A stretch of 64,000 nucleotides of DNA. Source: Leptospira semungkisensis (GTDB lineage Bacteria; Spirochaetota; Leptospiria; Leptospirales; Leptospiraceae). The stretch spans positions 1,178,001 to 1,242,000 of the forward strand of contig NZ_RQEP01000005.1 of NCBI RefSeq assembly GCF_004770055.1. The letters run 5' to 3'. The notes beneath the pieces were generated by a model, which saw only the letters and a list, made by a program, of their open reading frames with translations, did no database searches and had not been told where the DNA came from. This document shows, piece after piece, positions 57,030 through 64,000 of this stretch. Within the stretch, counting starts at the first letter, position 1. Each line of letters begins with the position of its first letter. Position numbers and translations under genes: made by a program.

Positions 57030-57995
57030 TCAATTGCCATGCCCGATGGATCGAATGAATCCGTTCCCCAGCTCGATCCAATTACCATTCAATCTTTGTT
57101 TTCCCAATAGAGCAAGCATTCCCGGGACTTCTTCAAAACGGTCCGGAATAATTTCATTGGTATGAAAGATTCTGACGTCTTCTCCTTCGTTTTCAGGAAA
57201 TAAAACCCGGTTCGCACCTTCGGAGATGAGATCTTTTCCTCCTTGGTTGGAGAATTGGTATGGATGATCGAATACATAAATCTCTCTGTTCTGAGAAATG
57301 GCGCTGGATGCCGAAGATAATGCTCCGCTTTTCTTCGGAGCTTCCATGATTAAAAGAGAAGGTGCAATCCCTGTGATGATACGATTCCGTTTTGGAAATG
57401 CGTACTTACGAACTTGAAATCCAGGAGGACATTCCGTTAGGATCAATGCATTCGAAGAACGTTTCATTCTGCGATACAGGTCTCTGTTTGCATACGGATA
57501 CTCCGTCTCGGGTCCAGTGCCCATCACTCCGATCACGAACATTTCCTGATCCAAGGCTTGGTCCATCGCCACTGCATCGACTCCCAGGGCCAGACCGGAA
57601 ACCATTCCATTGCATCCAAGAGAACGAATGAAAGAAGGAATCGCTTTAGAATAAACGCATGTAATTGGAGAGATCTTTCGAGTTCCTACAACTGCAGTAT
57701 ATTTCTGATTCAGAATGGAAATATTGCCTAAACAAAAAAGGTTGGGAGGAGGATCGTAGATCTCTTTCAGAAGAGGAGGGTATTCAGGATCAAAAAAGCT
57801 AACGACCGAAACTCCCAGATTTCGGATTGAGCTTGCATACGTCTTAGAGTCGAATTCGGCTCTTTCTCTTAGATCCTTGGGCAGGATCCAAAGCATCTTT
57901 TCTAGAACTTCTTCTTTAGAGAAAGAAGAAGTGAGGAAACCGGATCGAACTAGAATCCTATAAATGCTAGGAGAAGTAAGGGCTAGAAAATCCAC
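57030..57995 (-). CDS. dprA: DNA processing protein DprA (Smf)
   Basis: 321 aa. The Rossmann-like DprA core is present: TAVVGTRKISPITCVYSKAI, GMVSGLALGVDAVAMDQAL, GTGPETEYPYANRDLY and AFPKRNRIITGIAPSLLIME. A short N-terminal helical domain precedes it and the C-terminal winged-helix part is reduced. DprA loads RecA on incoming single-stranded DNA in transformation and recombination. The start is GTG at 57995 with GGGA six bases upstream. It lies between a TPR lipoprotein gene (20-base gap) and the carboxylase homologue (2-base gap). Confidence 0.92.
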   Translation of the reverse strand: MDFLALTSPSIYRILVRSGFLTSSFSKEEVLEKMLWILPKDLRERAEFDSKTYASSIRNLGVSVVSFFDPEYPPLLKEIYDPPPNLFCLGNISILNQKYTAVVGTRKISPITCVYSKAIPSFIRSLGCNGMVSGLALGVDAVAMDQALDQEMFVIGVMGTGPETEYPYANRDLYRRMKRSSNALILTECPPGFQVRKYAFPKRNRIITGIAPSLLIMEAPKKSGALSSASSAISQNREIYVFDHPYQFSNQGGKDLISEGANRVLFPENEGEDVRIFHTNEIIPDRFEEVPGMLALLGKQRLNGNWIELGNGFIRSIGHGN

Positions 57996-58015
57996 AATAT
58001 TCCCGAAAACGAAAC

Positions 58016-58879
58016 TCAGTTTTCCTTTGAATCTATTTTCTTCAGATTGTTGATTACGTTTTTATAAGATTCATTCTCTTCTAATGTTTCTTTGATAAAG
58101 CCGTCTTTTTTAAGAGATTCGATGGTGGATTTTAAATGCAAATAGAGTTCTTTAGCTTCTTCTGTTTTGCCGAATCTAAATAGAAAGTTTGCCTTTGCGA
58201 ACAACACGGGAACATTTCTCGGTTCCTTCTTCAGAACGGAATCCAAAAGAATAAATGCCTTATCTTGATCATGGAAGCCTGCATTCACTCCTTCCCAAGA
58301 TGAATCTGCCATGGAGGAATCAAAATAAATAAGCGCTAGTTGGTAAGGAAATCTAGAATCTCTGGGATCTTGTCTGGTTAAGGATTGAAAGATCTCGATC
58401 GCAATTTCTCTTCTTTTAGGCTCCCAACCTCTATCTTTAGAAGCATTCGCATAAGAAAGTCCTGTCTCGAAGAGAAGTTGCTGCTCTACAGGCATTTGCA
58501 AAAGAGCCTTATCGAAATAAGGTAGAGCCGATTCGAAGAAGTGTACGTCGGCGCCAACGATTTCGGCCTTTTTGCCGGACCCTTCTTCTTGAATTGCTTT
58601 ATTATAATATTTTGATGCTAGGTCGTAATCGCCTATCTTCATGTATCCTTGGGCGATCTTCCAGCTCAAGGCTCCTGCAGATCTGGTCTTAGAAGCCATC
58701 TCTCGGATCTTCTTTTCTAATTCCACGATCTCGGACTCGTCCATATTCAAACGACGCTTCCATGAGTCTAGATCCTCTACCGTCGGAGGCTTTGCTGCTT
58801 TGGAAGAAAATTTGCTCAGGTTCTTACAATCCAGGATTAAGAATAAGAAAAGTGTAAGAAAGAGAAGTTTGATCCTCAT
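58016..58879 (-). CDS. TPR-repeat lipoprotein
   Basis: 287 aa from the ATG at 58879 (AGAGGGA upstream). Signal RIKLLFLTLFLFLILDC with Cys18. The mature chain contains several TPR-like helical pairs: AQGYMKIGDYDLASKYYNKA, ALPYFDKALLQMPVEQQLLF, AIEIFQSLTRQDPRDSRFPY, and AKANFLFRFGKTEEAKELYL. Probably a periplasmic or outer-membrane scaffold. First gene of an operon with dprA and the carboxylase homologue. Confidence 0.82.
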   Translation of the reverse strand: MRIKLLFLTLFLFLILDCKNLSKFSSKAAKPPTVEDLDSWKRRLNMDESEIVELEKKIREMASKTRSAGALSWKIAQGYMKIGDYDLASKYYNKAIQEEGSGKKAEIVGADVHFFESALPYFDKALLQMPVEQQLLFETGLSYANASKDRGWEPKRREIAIEIFQSLTRQDPRDSRFPYQLALIYFDSSMADSSWEGVNAGFHDQDKAFILLDSVLKKEPRNVPVLFAKANFLFRFGKTEEAKELYLHLKSTIESLKKDGFIKETLEENESYKNVINNLKKIDSKEN

Positions 58880-59005
58880 TTGATCCCTCTGCAAAGGTTT
58901 GCTTTTGATGAGTACCATGTCGGAAAACCGAGAGTATGGTCGACGGAAAATCCGCGAAATGGCGTTTTTTTTAAGAAGAAGAAGGTGGAAAAGAGGAATG
59001 GAAAC

Positions 59006-59025
59006 GGGAGGACGAATGTCCTCCC
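59006..59025 (-). terminator. Hairpin terminator after the DoxX-like gene
   Basis: GGGAGGAC (59006-59013) and GTCCTCCC (59018-59025) form a perfect 8-bp stem with loop GAAT, 10 bases after the DoxX stop codon; the minus strand continues with CGTTTCC. Confidence 0.65.
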
Positions 59026-59034
59026 TGACAATGA

Positions 59035-59388
59035 TCAGGTATTGTCTTTGGAAATACCTGCGATGACCAATGCGCCACCTAAAAGACCTAGATCTTTTAA
59101 AAGCATACCGATCGACATTTGGTTGCCCGCGCTTGCACCAGGGAAGTGAACGAGTACGATAAAGATCCCTATAAGCACTGCGAGCAAGGTTGCAGCCAGT
59201 TTCGTTTTCTTGTTAATGTAAATGCTTACGGCAGCCGCGATCAACGCTACGCCGGTCACATAAACCCAAACAACCGGAAACGGAATATAGCTCGGAACCA
59301 TTCCTGCCATATCCGGTCCTTTCAATAAATGAAAAATTCCAGAGATCAGGATGGGAAGGGCATAGATATATTTCCCTATGTTCTTCAT
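59035..59388 (-). CDS. DoxX-like small membrane protein
   Basis: 117 aa with four hydrophobic helices (ALPILISGIFHLLKG, VVWVYVTGVALIAAAVSIYI, LAATLLAVLIGIFIVLVHFP, LLKDLGLLGGALVIAG), the four-helix DoxX/SURF4-like layout. Members take part in thiol or sulfur metabolism and oxidative defence; a specific role cannot be assigned. Terminator at 59006. Confidence 0.8.
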   Translation of the reverse strand: MKNIGKYIYALPILISGIFHLLKGPDMAGMVPSYIPFPVVWVYVTGVALIAAAVSIYINKKTKLAATLLAVLIGIFIVLVHFPGASAGNQMSIGMLLKDLGLLGGALVIAGISKDNT

Positions 59389-59462
59389 AAAAAATTTTTC
59401 TCCTCCGCAAAGCGACCGTTAATTAGTATGAATCTTTAGGAAGCAAGCAAGGAGAAAACGGA

Positions 59463-59900
59463 TTGGATTTTGGAAAAAAAAAGATTCTTCCAAGCGGTTG
59501 GAAACATGCTGAGATCCAAGACATCAGTCTGTTGGAAGAAATGGAGAAGGCAGTGTTCGAGCGGTCAGCTTGGGCGAGATTTTCCATACAAAGTCATATC
59601 ACTCATCATTTCGCTTGGTTCAAGGAAGGTATAGGATATCTGTTCTATATGGACTTAGGCGATTCTTTCGAACTATTGAGGATAGGTATCCTTCCCCAAA
59701 AAAGAAAATCGGGCGAAGGAGAAGCAATCCTAAGAACTCTCTGCGAATTTTCTCCGAGAGTCTTGTTAGAAGTTTCCGATCGAAATCTTCCTGCTTTGAA
59801 TCTGTATCGCAAACTAGGATTCAAAGAATTAGGGATCCGTAAATCATACTATGGCCCTGGAGAAGATGCCATCCTCATGGAATGGACAAAGAAGGACTGA
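59463..59900 (+). CDS. GNAT-family N-acetyltransferase (RimI-like)
   Basis: 145 aa GNAT fold: FELLRIGILPQKRKSGEGEAILRTL (acetyl-CoA binding loop, here KRKSGEGEAI in place of the usual Q/RxxGxG/A) and the C-terminal LLEVSDRNLPALNLYRKLGFKELGIRKSYY, which is the RimI-type motif (NxxAxxLYxxxGF). Likely acetylates protein N-termini such as ribosomal protein S18 or another amine. Translation begins at TTG (59463) with GGAG upstream. Confidence 0.88.
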   Translation: MDFGKKKILPSGWKHAEIQDISLLEEMEKAVFERSAWARFSIQSHITHHFAWFKEGIGYLFYMDLGDSFELLRIGILPQKRKSGEGEAILRTLCEFSPRVLLEVSDRNLPALNLYRKLGFKELGIRKSYYGPGEDAILMEWTKKD

Positions 59901-59908
59901 GATTTTTT

Positions 59909-60367
59909 TCAGAATGCTTTGATCGCTCTGACTTGGACTAGTTCGTTGTTCCAAAACTGAAAATACAGAAAGACCCGAACCGGATATGGTCTTAGCCAAA
60001 ATCTAGAATCAGTCAGATCTATGTACGATCCTAACTCTGCTCTCAAATGATTGTTATCCTGCTGGAACATAAAATAGGGATTGGATTGTATGACCCCTTT
60101 TTTATTAAAAATTAATATATCGGCTACGTAAGAAGGCTCCGCTATATAAGGCCTCTCTTCCTCGAAGGTTCTGGAGATTCCCTTGGACTTCAGATATCTC
60201 ATCACTGCTTGCTTGGAAGAATGGATCGGCACTTCTTCTAATACCGAAGCACGGATAGAATATGCAGATTGTTCCAAGAAAGGATCTCTCATATAAAAGA
60301 AGAAGAGAGAAAGAAGCATCAAAAAGCAGGAGAGTACTTGTAGAGCGAGTATCCTTTCTCGACTCAT
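59909..60367 (-). CDS. Hypothetical single-pass membrane protein
   Basis: 152 aa. One N-terminal membrane helix ([20 protein letters not shown]) and a mixed alpha/beta extracytoplasmic domain with [36 protein letters not shown] and [20 protein letters not shown], a layout like small SmpA/BamE-type or immunity-like folds. The start overlaps ispF by four bases, so it belongs to the nadA-ispF operon. Function unknown. Confidence 0.72.
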   Translation of the reverse strand: MSRERILALQVLSCFLMLLSLFFFYMRDPFLEQSAYSIRASVLEEVPIHSSKQAVMRYLKSKGISRTFEEERPYIAEPSYVADILIFNKKGVIQSNPYFMFQQDNNHLRAELGSYIDLTDSRFWLRPYPVRVFLYFQFWNNELVQVRAIKAF

Positions 60368-60846
60368 TTCTTCTCCATTAAAACCACGCAGCTTGCTCCC
60401 AAGCCTTCCGTTCTTCCTAATGCTCCCATTTTTTCGGTGGTAGTCGCCTTGATGGACACACAGTCTTCCGGCAAATTTAAGAGAGAAGAAAGAGAAGACT
60501 GTATCTTGGTTCTATGAGGAGCGATCTTAGGTCTTTCTCCCATTAGAGTACAATCTATATTGACTAGCTGAAATCCTTTCTCCTTGCTTAGGTCCAAGGT
60601 CTTCTTTAGGATAATGCTAGAATCCATATTCTTGAGAGAAGGATCTGTGTCCGGAAAATGCTGTCCTATATCTCCCAGGCCCATGGCACCCAAGATAGCA
60701 TCGGCTAACGCATGTATGACTATGTCCGCATCCGAATGTCCTACAAGAGCGTATTCGGAATCTAACAAGGCACCTCCCAGAATGAGAGGGCGCTCTTGGT
60801 TAATCTCCAATCTATGAAAATCTAGTCCTTGTCCGATTCTGTACAT
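60364..60846 (-). CDS. ispF: 2-C-methyl-D-erythritol 2,4-cyclodiphosphate synthase
   Basis: 160 aa enzyme of the MEP isoprenoid pathway. The zinc-binding Asp9 and His11 are in [18 protein letters not shown] holds the signature loop with the third ligand His45, and [18 protein letters not shown] is the CMP-binding C-terminal motif. Normal length. It follows nadA by 5 bases and overlaps the downstream gene by 4, so three genes form one operon. Confidence 0.96.
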   Translation of the reverse strand: MYRIGQGLDFHRLEINQERPLILGGALLDSEYALVGHSDADIVIHALADAILGAMGLGDIGQHFPDTDPSLKNMDSSIILKKTLDLSKEKGFQLVNIDCTLMGERPKIAPHRTKIQSSLSSLLNLPEDCVSIKATTTEKMGALGRTEGLGASCVVLMEKK

Positions 60847-60851
60847 CAGAG

Positions 60852-61823
60852 TTATCTGTAACTCACATCCAGCATTCTTTGGACTGCCAATCTTCCCTTT
60901 TCGATGACTTCAGGATCTAGATGGATCTCATGTTGTTCGTACAAAAGAGCATCTTTAATTTTTTCTAATGTGATCCGTTTCATGTGAGGACAGGTCCTAC
61001 AAGAAGAAACGAATTGTCTCTCGGGGAATTCGGATCTGAGATTATCTCCCATAGAACATTCGGTAACTAAGAATACATCCTTGGCTCCCGAGTCTTGAAT
61101 GAATTTGGACATTTGAGAAGTAGAGCCTGCAAAATCAGAAGCTGCGACCACGTCCGTATTGCATTCCGGGTGAGAGATAACTGTGACACCTGGCCATTGT
61201 CTTCTTACGTTATGAATGTCTTCGGCAGTGTACATCTCGTGGACCATGCATCTGCCCGGAAAAGAGATGATCTTTTTATTCGTCTGCTTTTGCACATTCC
61301 CCGCTAGATACTCGTCCGGAAGAAAGATAACTGTGTCACTGTCCAAGGAATTTACGATCTGGACAGCATTCGCAGAGGTGCAGCAAATATCAGTTTCTGC
61401 TTTTACATCTGCAGTGCAGTTTACGTAGGTCACCACCGGAGCTCCCGGATATTGGGCCTTTAGCTTCTTTACATCTTCTCTAGTAATGCTTTCTGCGAGA
61501 GAGCAACCCGCTTTTAAGTCCGCGATCAAAACCTTTTTTTGCGGGGACATAAGCTTAGCGGTCTCCGCCATGAAATGGACCCCATTGAACAGAATAATGT
61601 CTGCGTCCGTCTCGGCTGCTGCCTTACTCAAATACAGGGAATCTCCCAAAATGTCGGAAACTCCATGAAAAACGTCAGGAGTCATATAATTATGTCCCAA
61701 AAGAACGGCATTCTTCTCTTTTTTCAGCCGGTTGATTTCCTGGATCAGAGGTAGTTTCTCCTCGATCTCGTGCTCCATATAGGTGGATTCCAGGGCTTTT
61801 CGGATATTCTCTATGGTTTTCAT
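60852..61823 (-). CDS. nadA: Quinolinate synthase A
   Basis: 323 aa 4Fe-4S enzyme that condenses iminoaspartate with dihydroxyacetone phosphate in NAD synthesis. Signatures: [34 protein letters not shown] (cluster Cys), [30 protein letters not shown] (cluster Cys) and [15 protein letters not shown] (cluster Cys). Complete length. The ribosome-binding site AGGGGG lies six bases before the ATG. No nadB or nadC is nearby. Divergent from lipL41. Confidence 0.96.
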   Translation of the reverse strand: MKTIENIRKALESTYMEHEIEEKLPLIQEINRLKKEKNAVLLGHNYMTPDVFHGVSDILGDSLYLSKAAAETDADIILFNGVHFMAETAKLMSPQKKVLIADLKAGCSLAESITREDVKKLKAQYPGAPVVTYVNCTADVKAETDICCTSANAVQIVNSLDSDTVIFLPDEYLAGNVQKQTNKKIISFPGRCMVHEMYTAEDIHNVRRQWPGVTVISHPECNTDVVAASDFAGSTSQMSKFIQDSGAKDVFLVTECSMGDNLRSEFPERQFVSSCRTCPHMKRITLEKIKDALLYEQHEIHLDPEVIEKGRLAVQRMLDVSYR

Positions 61824-62032
61824 GTGGTCCCCCTAATCGGTTTTTGGCGGTCATCCTTTTCTATTTTGACGTTTCCTGGCGGAATAGAAACCGATTTTGA
61901 ACCTATTTGTAGAATCCCAGTAGGAAACTAGGTTTTGCAAGTGTTTATATTGTTCTCTTTTTCCAAAACCGGGAGGAAGAGGGGGACAAAATATTTACAA
62001 ACCCCCTCGGATCGTTCGTATCTTAAAATAAA

Positions 62033-62062
62033 TTGACAGAAAAAGAATTCTTCGGATCAATA
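62033..62062 (+). promoter_or_regulatory. Candidate lipL41 promoter
   Basis: TTGACA (62033-62038) is a perfect -35 box; the -10 around 62056-62062 (ATCAATA) is weak. An alternative pair begins at TTTACA (about 61994) with TATCTT near 62020. These lie in the 284-bp divergent gap between nadA and lipL41. AAAGGA (62088-62093) is the only ribosome-binding-like site, 14 bases before the ATG. Confidence 0.3.
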
Positions 62063-62107
62063 CGAAGTTATTCCTAAAATCATCCATAAAGGATTGGTAT
62101 TAACCCA

Positions 62108-63175
62108 ATGAAAAAAATCGCTGCTCTGCTTTTCGCAGGGGCTCTGGCTTTCTCGGTTTCCAACTGCGGAGAAACCGTAGACGTAGAATATCCAGTTTTC
62201 CCTAAATCAAAAGAAGGTCGCCAATTGAAGCAATTCCTCGGAACCATTCGCGTGGTAGGACTTGCGGTTGAGAAACCTCAAAAAAGTCTCTGGGAAACTG
62301 TGTTTGGCGCAGGATCCAGCTTCATCGACCAAATGCCTTCTAAAGTATTCGAAGCATTCGATAAAGAAACATACTATAAGTTAATCGACTTGAGCAAAAG
62401 AGCTGACTCTCTGAACGAAGCTACTCTTACCCTTACTGGGATCACTAAGAGCCGCGTGAAACTCGGAAATCAGTTGGGAGCCGAAGCGATCCTGCACATC
62501 GGATACCAAAAACCTTATACCGAGTGCGGTAGCGAGATGATGACCGATTACGGCGCAGCTGCTATGCAAGTAGGTGGAGCAATCGCTTCTATGGCAACCG
62601 GTAGAAACGTAAACACCGGTGGTGGTTCTATTTCCAAACAAACTGCAGTGCGTTATATGCTCATTCCTTTGGACGCTACTTTGATCAAAGTAGAGACTGG
62701 AGAAGTTCGTAAAGCTGTCGTTTCCAACCCTGCGAAAGTAGACGGTGGAGTGGGCGGTTCCGTATGTCCTTCCGTTCTTGACTCTTTCGGAAAAGCTCTA
62801 GACGAAGCTGCTCTTTATATCAAAGACAGACTTTCTCCAAAAGTTAATACTGAGAAAATCCGCGTATTCACTAAAGACGAAGATCCGGATGTTGCTGACC
62901 TTCTGAACGACGGATACCAAGAGATTACTGGTGAAACTCCAAGCTTCAAAAAAGCGAAAGAGAACTGGGAAAAAGCCGACAAAAAAGCCGGTGGAAAGTC
63001 TTGGGGAGCAAAAACCAATATTGGAACTTACTACTTCCAAGCTGGTGATTTCGATAAGGCTATCAAATACTACGAAGACGCTATGAAGATTTCCGGCGTA
63101 GATAAAAACTACGTAAGAGAATTGCGTAAGCGTGCGGAAGCGGTTGCTGCCGTTGACGACAACGCTGACAAGTAA
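62108..63175 (+). CDS. lipL41: Major outer-membrane lipoprotein LipL41
   Basis: 355 aa. Signal [19 protein letters not shown] with lipidated Cys20, and a mature sequence that follows LipL41 of pathogenic Leptospira nearly end to end: [70 protein letters not shown] and the TPR-like end [20 protein letters not shown]. LipL41 is an abundant leptospiral lipoprotein that forms oligomers and needs the partner Lep for stability (from memory of published work). Followed directly by lep, with a terminator-like hairpin between. Confidence 0.96.
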   Translation: MKKIAALLFAGALAFSVSNCGETVDVEYPVFPKSKEGRQLKQFLGTIRVVGLAVEKPQKSLWETVFGAGSSFIDQMPSKVFEAFDKETYYKLIDLSKRADSLNEATLTLTGITKSRVKLGNQLGAEAILHIGYQKPYTECGSEMMTDYGAAAMQVGGAIASMATGRNVNTGGGSISKQTAVRYMLIPLDATLIKVETGEVRKAVVSNPAKVDGGVGGSVCPSVLDSFGKALDEAALYIKDRLSPKVNTEKIRVFTKDEDPDVADLLNDGYQEITGETPSFKKAKENWEKADKKAGGKSWGAKTNIGTYYFQAGDFDKAIKYYEDAMKISGVDKNYVRELRKRAEAVAAVDDNADK

Positions 63176-63557
63176 GCGATTCGGAAATTCTTTTAGAATA
63201 GGGAGAAGCGGGCGTTTAACGTCCGCTTTTCTTTTATGTGCCTTGTTCTTGGTCTCAAATTGCAGACGGACCAAGCCGAGTCTGGAAGAATGTTCCGACG
63301 CCCATATCCATATTTCCAAATTGATCGCAAATGATGAGACCATGTCCAAACAGGTCCAGGCCTTGATGCTTAGGTCGGTGCTAAAACCGGAAACAAGCGA
63401 GGCAATCATTCGAAGCTGTGTGGAAAATAAGACTCTACTCCAAGTGCAATGCGAGCTTTCCAAGCAGAAGTTCTCCGAGTTGCAGGAATGCAAGAAGCTC
63501 GGAATTCCCGAACCTGTCGGATCTGCTCCAGAAAAGAGCGAACCCTTAGCCAAATAA
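63132..63557 (+). CDS. lep: LipL41 expression partner Lep (small lipoprotein chaperone)
   Basis: Small lipoprotein directly downstream of lipL41, the position of lep in other leptospires. Signal segment [18 protein letters not shown], then a helical mature part with paired Cys ([35 protein letters not shown]). The start is uncertain: no ATG is in frame after the lipL41 stop, and candidates are GTG 63132, TTG 63144 or TTG 63153, all inside lipL41. The maximal form has 141 codons. A 9-bp hairpin with a T tract (63206-63235) lies within its 5' coding part. Confidence 0.75.
   Translation: MRKRLLPLTTTLTSKRFGNSFRIGRSGRLTSAFLLCALFLVSNCRRTKPSLEECSDAHIHISKLIANDETMSKQVQALMLRSVLKPETSEAIIRSCVENKTLLQVQCELSKQKFSELQECKKLGIPEPVGSAPEKSEPLAK
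63206..63235 (+). terminator. Terminator-like hairpin inside the start of lep
   Basis: AAGCGGGCG (63206-63214) pairs with CGTCCGCTT (63220-63228, one G-U) around TTTAA, followed by TTCTTTT. It sits 30 bases after the lipL41 stop and inside the lep signal-peptide coding region, so it could end most lipL41 transcripts while letting some continue. Confidence 0.6.
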
Positions 63558-63601
63558 GTATGGTATCCTAAAACGTCTAAAGTTTTGTAGATCTAGATCC
63601 T

Positions 63602-64000
63602 ATGGCTAAGTTGAAACTCGTCCAACTTCCCGTTCCGCCTCCGACTGCGTTCGCGGCCACTGGCAATGTGCCATTGGCGGCGGGATGCTTGGCTGTTTCT
63701 GCTAGGATCAACGGTCTGGAAAAGAAGGGACTGGATCTAGAAGTTCTGGATCCGGCTATCACAGACAGAGAAGGGGATAGCCAGCTTGCGGATCGGATCG
63801 CAAAGGATGAGCCTGAGTTTGTCGGCTTCTCCTTATATCTCTGGAATACAGAAAGAAGTTTATATCTCGCAAGAGAAGTTAAACAACGTTCTCCTCATAC
63901 AAAAATACTCATTGGAGGTCCGGAAGTAAATCCGGACAATCCGTTCGTTCTTTCCGAACAAGGCTATGACATCGCAGTCTCTGGAGAAGCGGAGCATACC
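63602..64000 (+). CDS. B12-binding domain radical SAM protein, N-terminal part (cut by window end)
   Basis: 133 codons from the ATG at 63602 to the window edge, still open. The N-terminal sequence (KLKLVQLPVPPPTAFAATGN, GLEKKGLDLEVLDPAITDRE, PEFVGFSLYLWNTERSLYLA, TKILIGGPEVNPDNP and DIAVSGEAEHT) is the Rossmann-type cobalamin-binding domain of BchE-like radical SAM proteins. The radical SAM CxxxCxxC motif should lie beyond the edge, so the reaction cannot be guessed. Confidence 0.75.
   Translation, partial: MAKLKLVQLPVPPPTAFAATGNVPLAAGCLAVSARINGLEKKGLDLEVLDPAITDREGDSQLADRIAKDEPEFVGFSLYLWNTERSLYLAREVKQRSPHTKILIGGPEVNPDNPFVLSEQGYDIAVSGEAEHT

Noticed and set aside
58016..60367. Possible competence island around dprA
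   Set aside because: Only dprA is a competence gene; the neighbours (TPR lipoprotein, carboxylase homologue, DoxX, GNAT) have no known competence role and no com genes are present.
62798..63553. 251-aa minus-strand frame opposite the end of lipL41 and lep
   Set aside because: Both lipL41 and lep are well supported on the plus strand; the antisense translation is Ser/Phe/Val-rich and has no family.

Overview
The window comes from a Leptospira chromosome. Diagnostic genes are lipL41 with its partner lep at the right end, two giant LigB-type Ig-repeat lipoproteins in the middle, a spirochaete-type EF-G (P-loop AHIDSGKT), many lipoproteins with relaxed spirochaetal lipoboxes, and the leptospiral habit of TTG starts. 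Base composition looks mid-40s % GC by eye (not counted). That fits the P2 (intermediate) species better than the AT-rich saprophytes or L. interrogans, but the species is not settled here.

Layout. 1-7000: prmC behind a tRNA-Arg, a coupled pair of cyclic-nucleotide-domain proteins, an amidohydrolase, a LysM/degenerate LytM protein and fusA. 7200-15030: a KtrB/TrkH K+ transporter, a UbiA-type prenyltransferase, two thiol-disulfide proteins, a PhaR-like regulator, a HEAT-repeat protein and tRNA-Val. 15030-31540: a structured intergenic region, tandem ferritin-like hydrolases, a short UvrD-like helicase, an SPFH lipoprotein, DedA, several lipoproteins, two lipase-like hydrolases, a PA0069-type radical SAM protein, a GST, a PAS-PAS-LuxR regulator and a porin-lipoprotein pair. 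32150-39550: a 7TM-AraC regulator, exported MsrA, a SulP-carbonic anhydrase fusion, a GreA-C/Rnk-like factor, a SET-domain protein and a DUF2179 membrane protein.

39585-55226 is the standout. Two paralogous cassettes lie head-to-tail on the minus strand. Each is a LigB-like lipoprotein (12 or 18 Big_2 domains plus a conserved ~790-residue C-terminal region) followed by two overlapping small lipoproteins that resemble the lambda Bor/Iss family. The upstream cassette carries one extra lipoprotein gene. The Ig arrays are built from a three-domain (A-B-C, ~274 residue) super-repeat present twice in one protein and four times in the other, which accounts for nearly all of their length difference. 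Lig proteins and Bor/Iss proteins are separately linked to host interaction and serum survival, so a shared surface or complement-related role is an attractive but unproven inference.

55525-64000: upstream of the cassettes on the same strand is a vitamin K-dependent gamma-carboxylase homologue, downstream of dprA and a TPR lipoprotein. Then come a DoxX-like protein, a GNAT acetyltransferase, nadA-ispF-hypothetical, lipL41-lep with a terminator-like hairpin inside the start of lep, and the N-terminus of a B12-binding radical SAM protein cut by the window edge. No insertion sequence, prophage or CRISPR array was seen.
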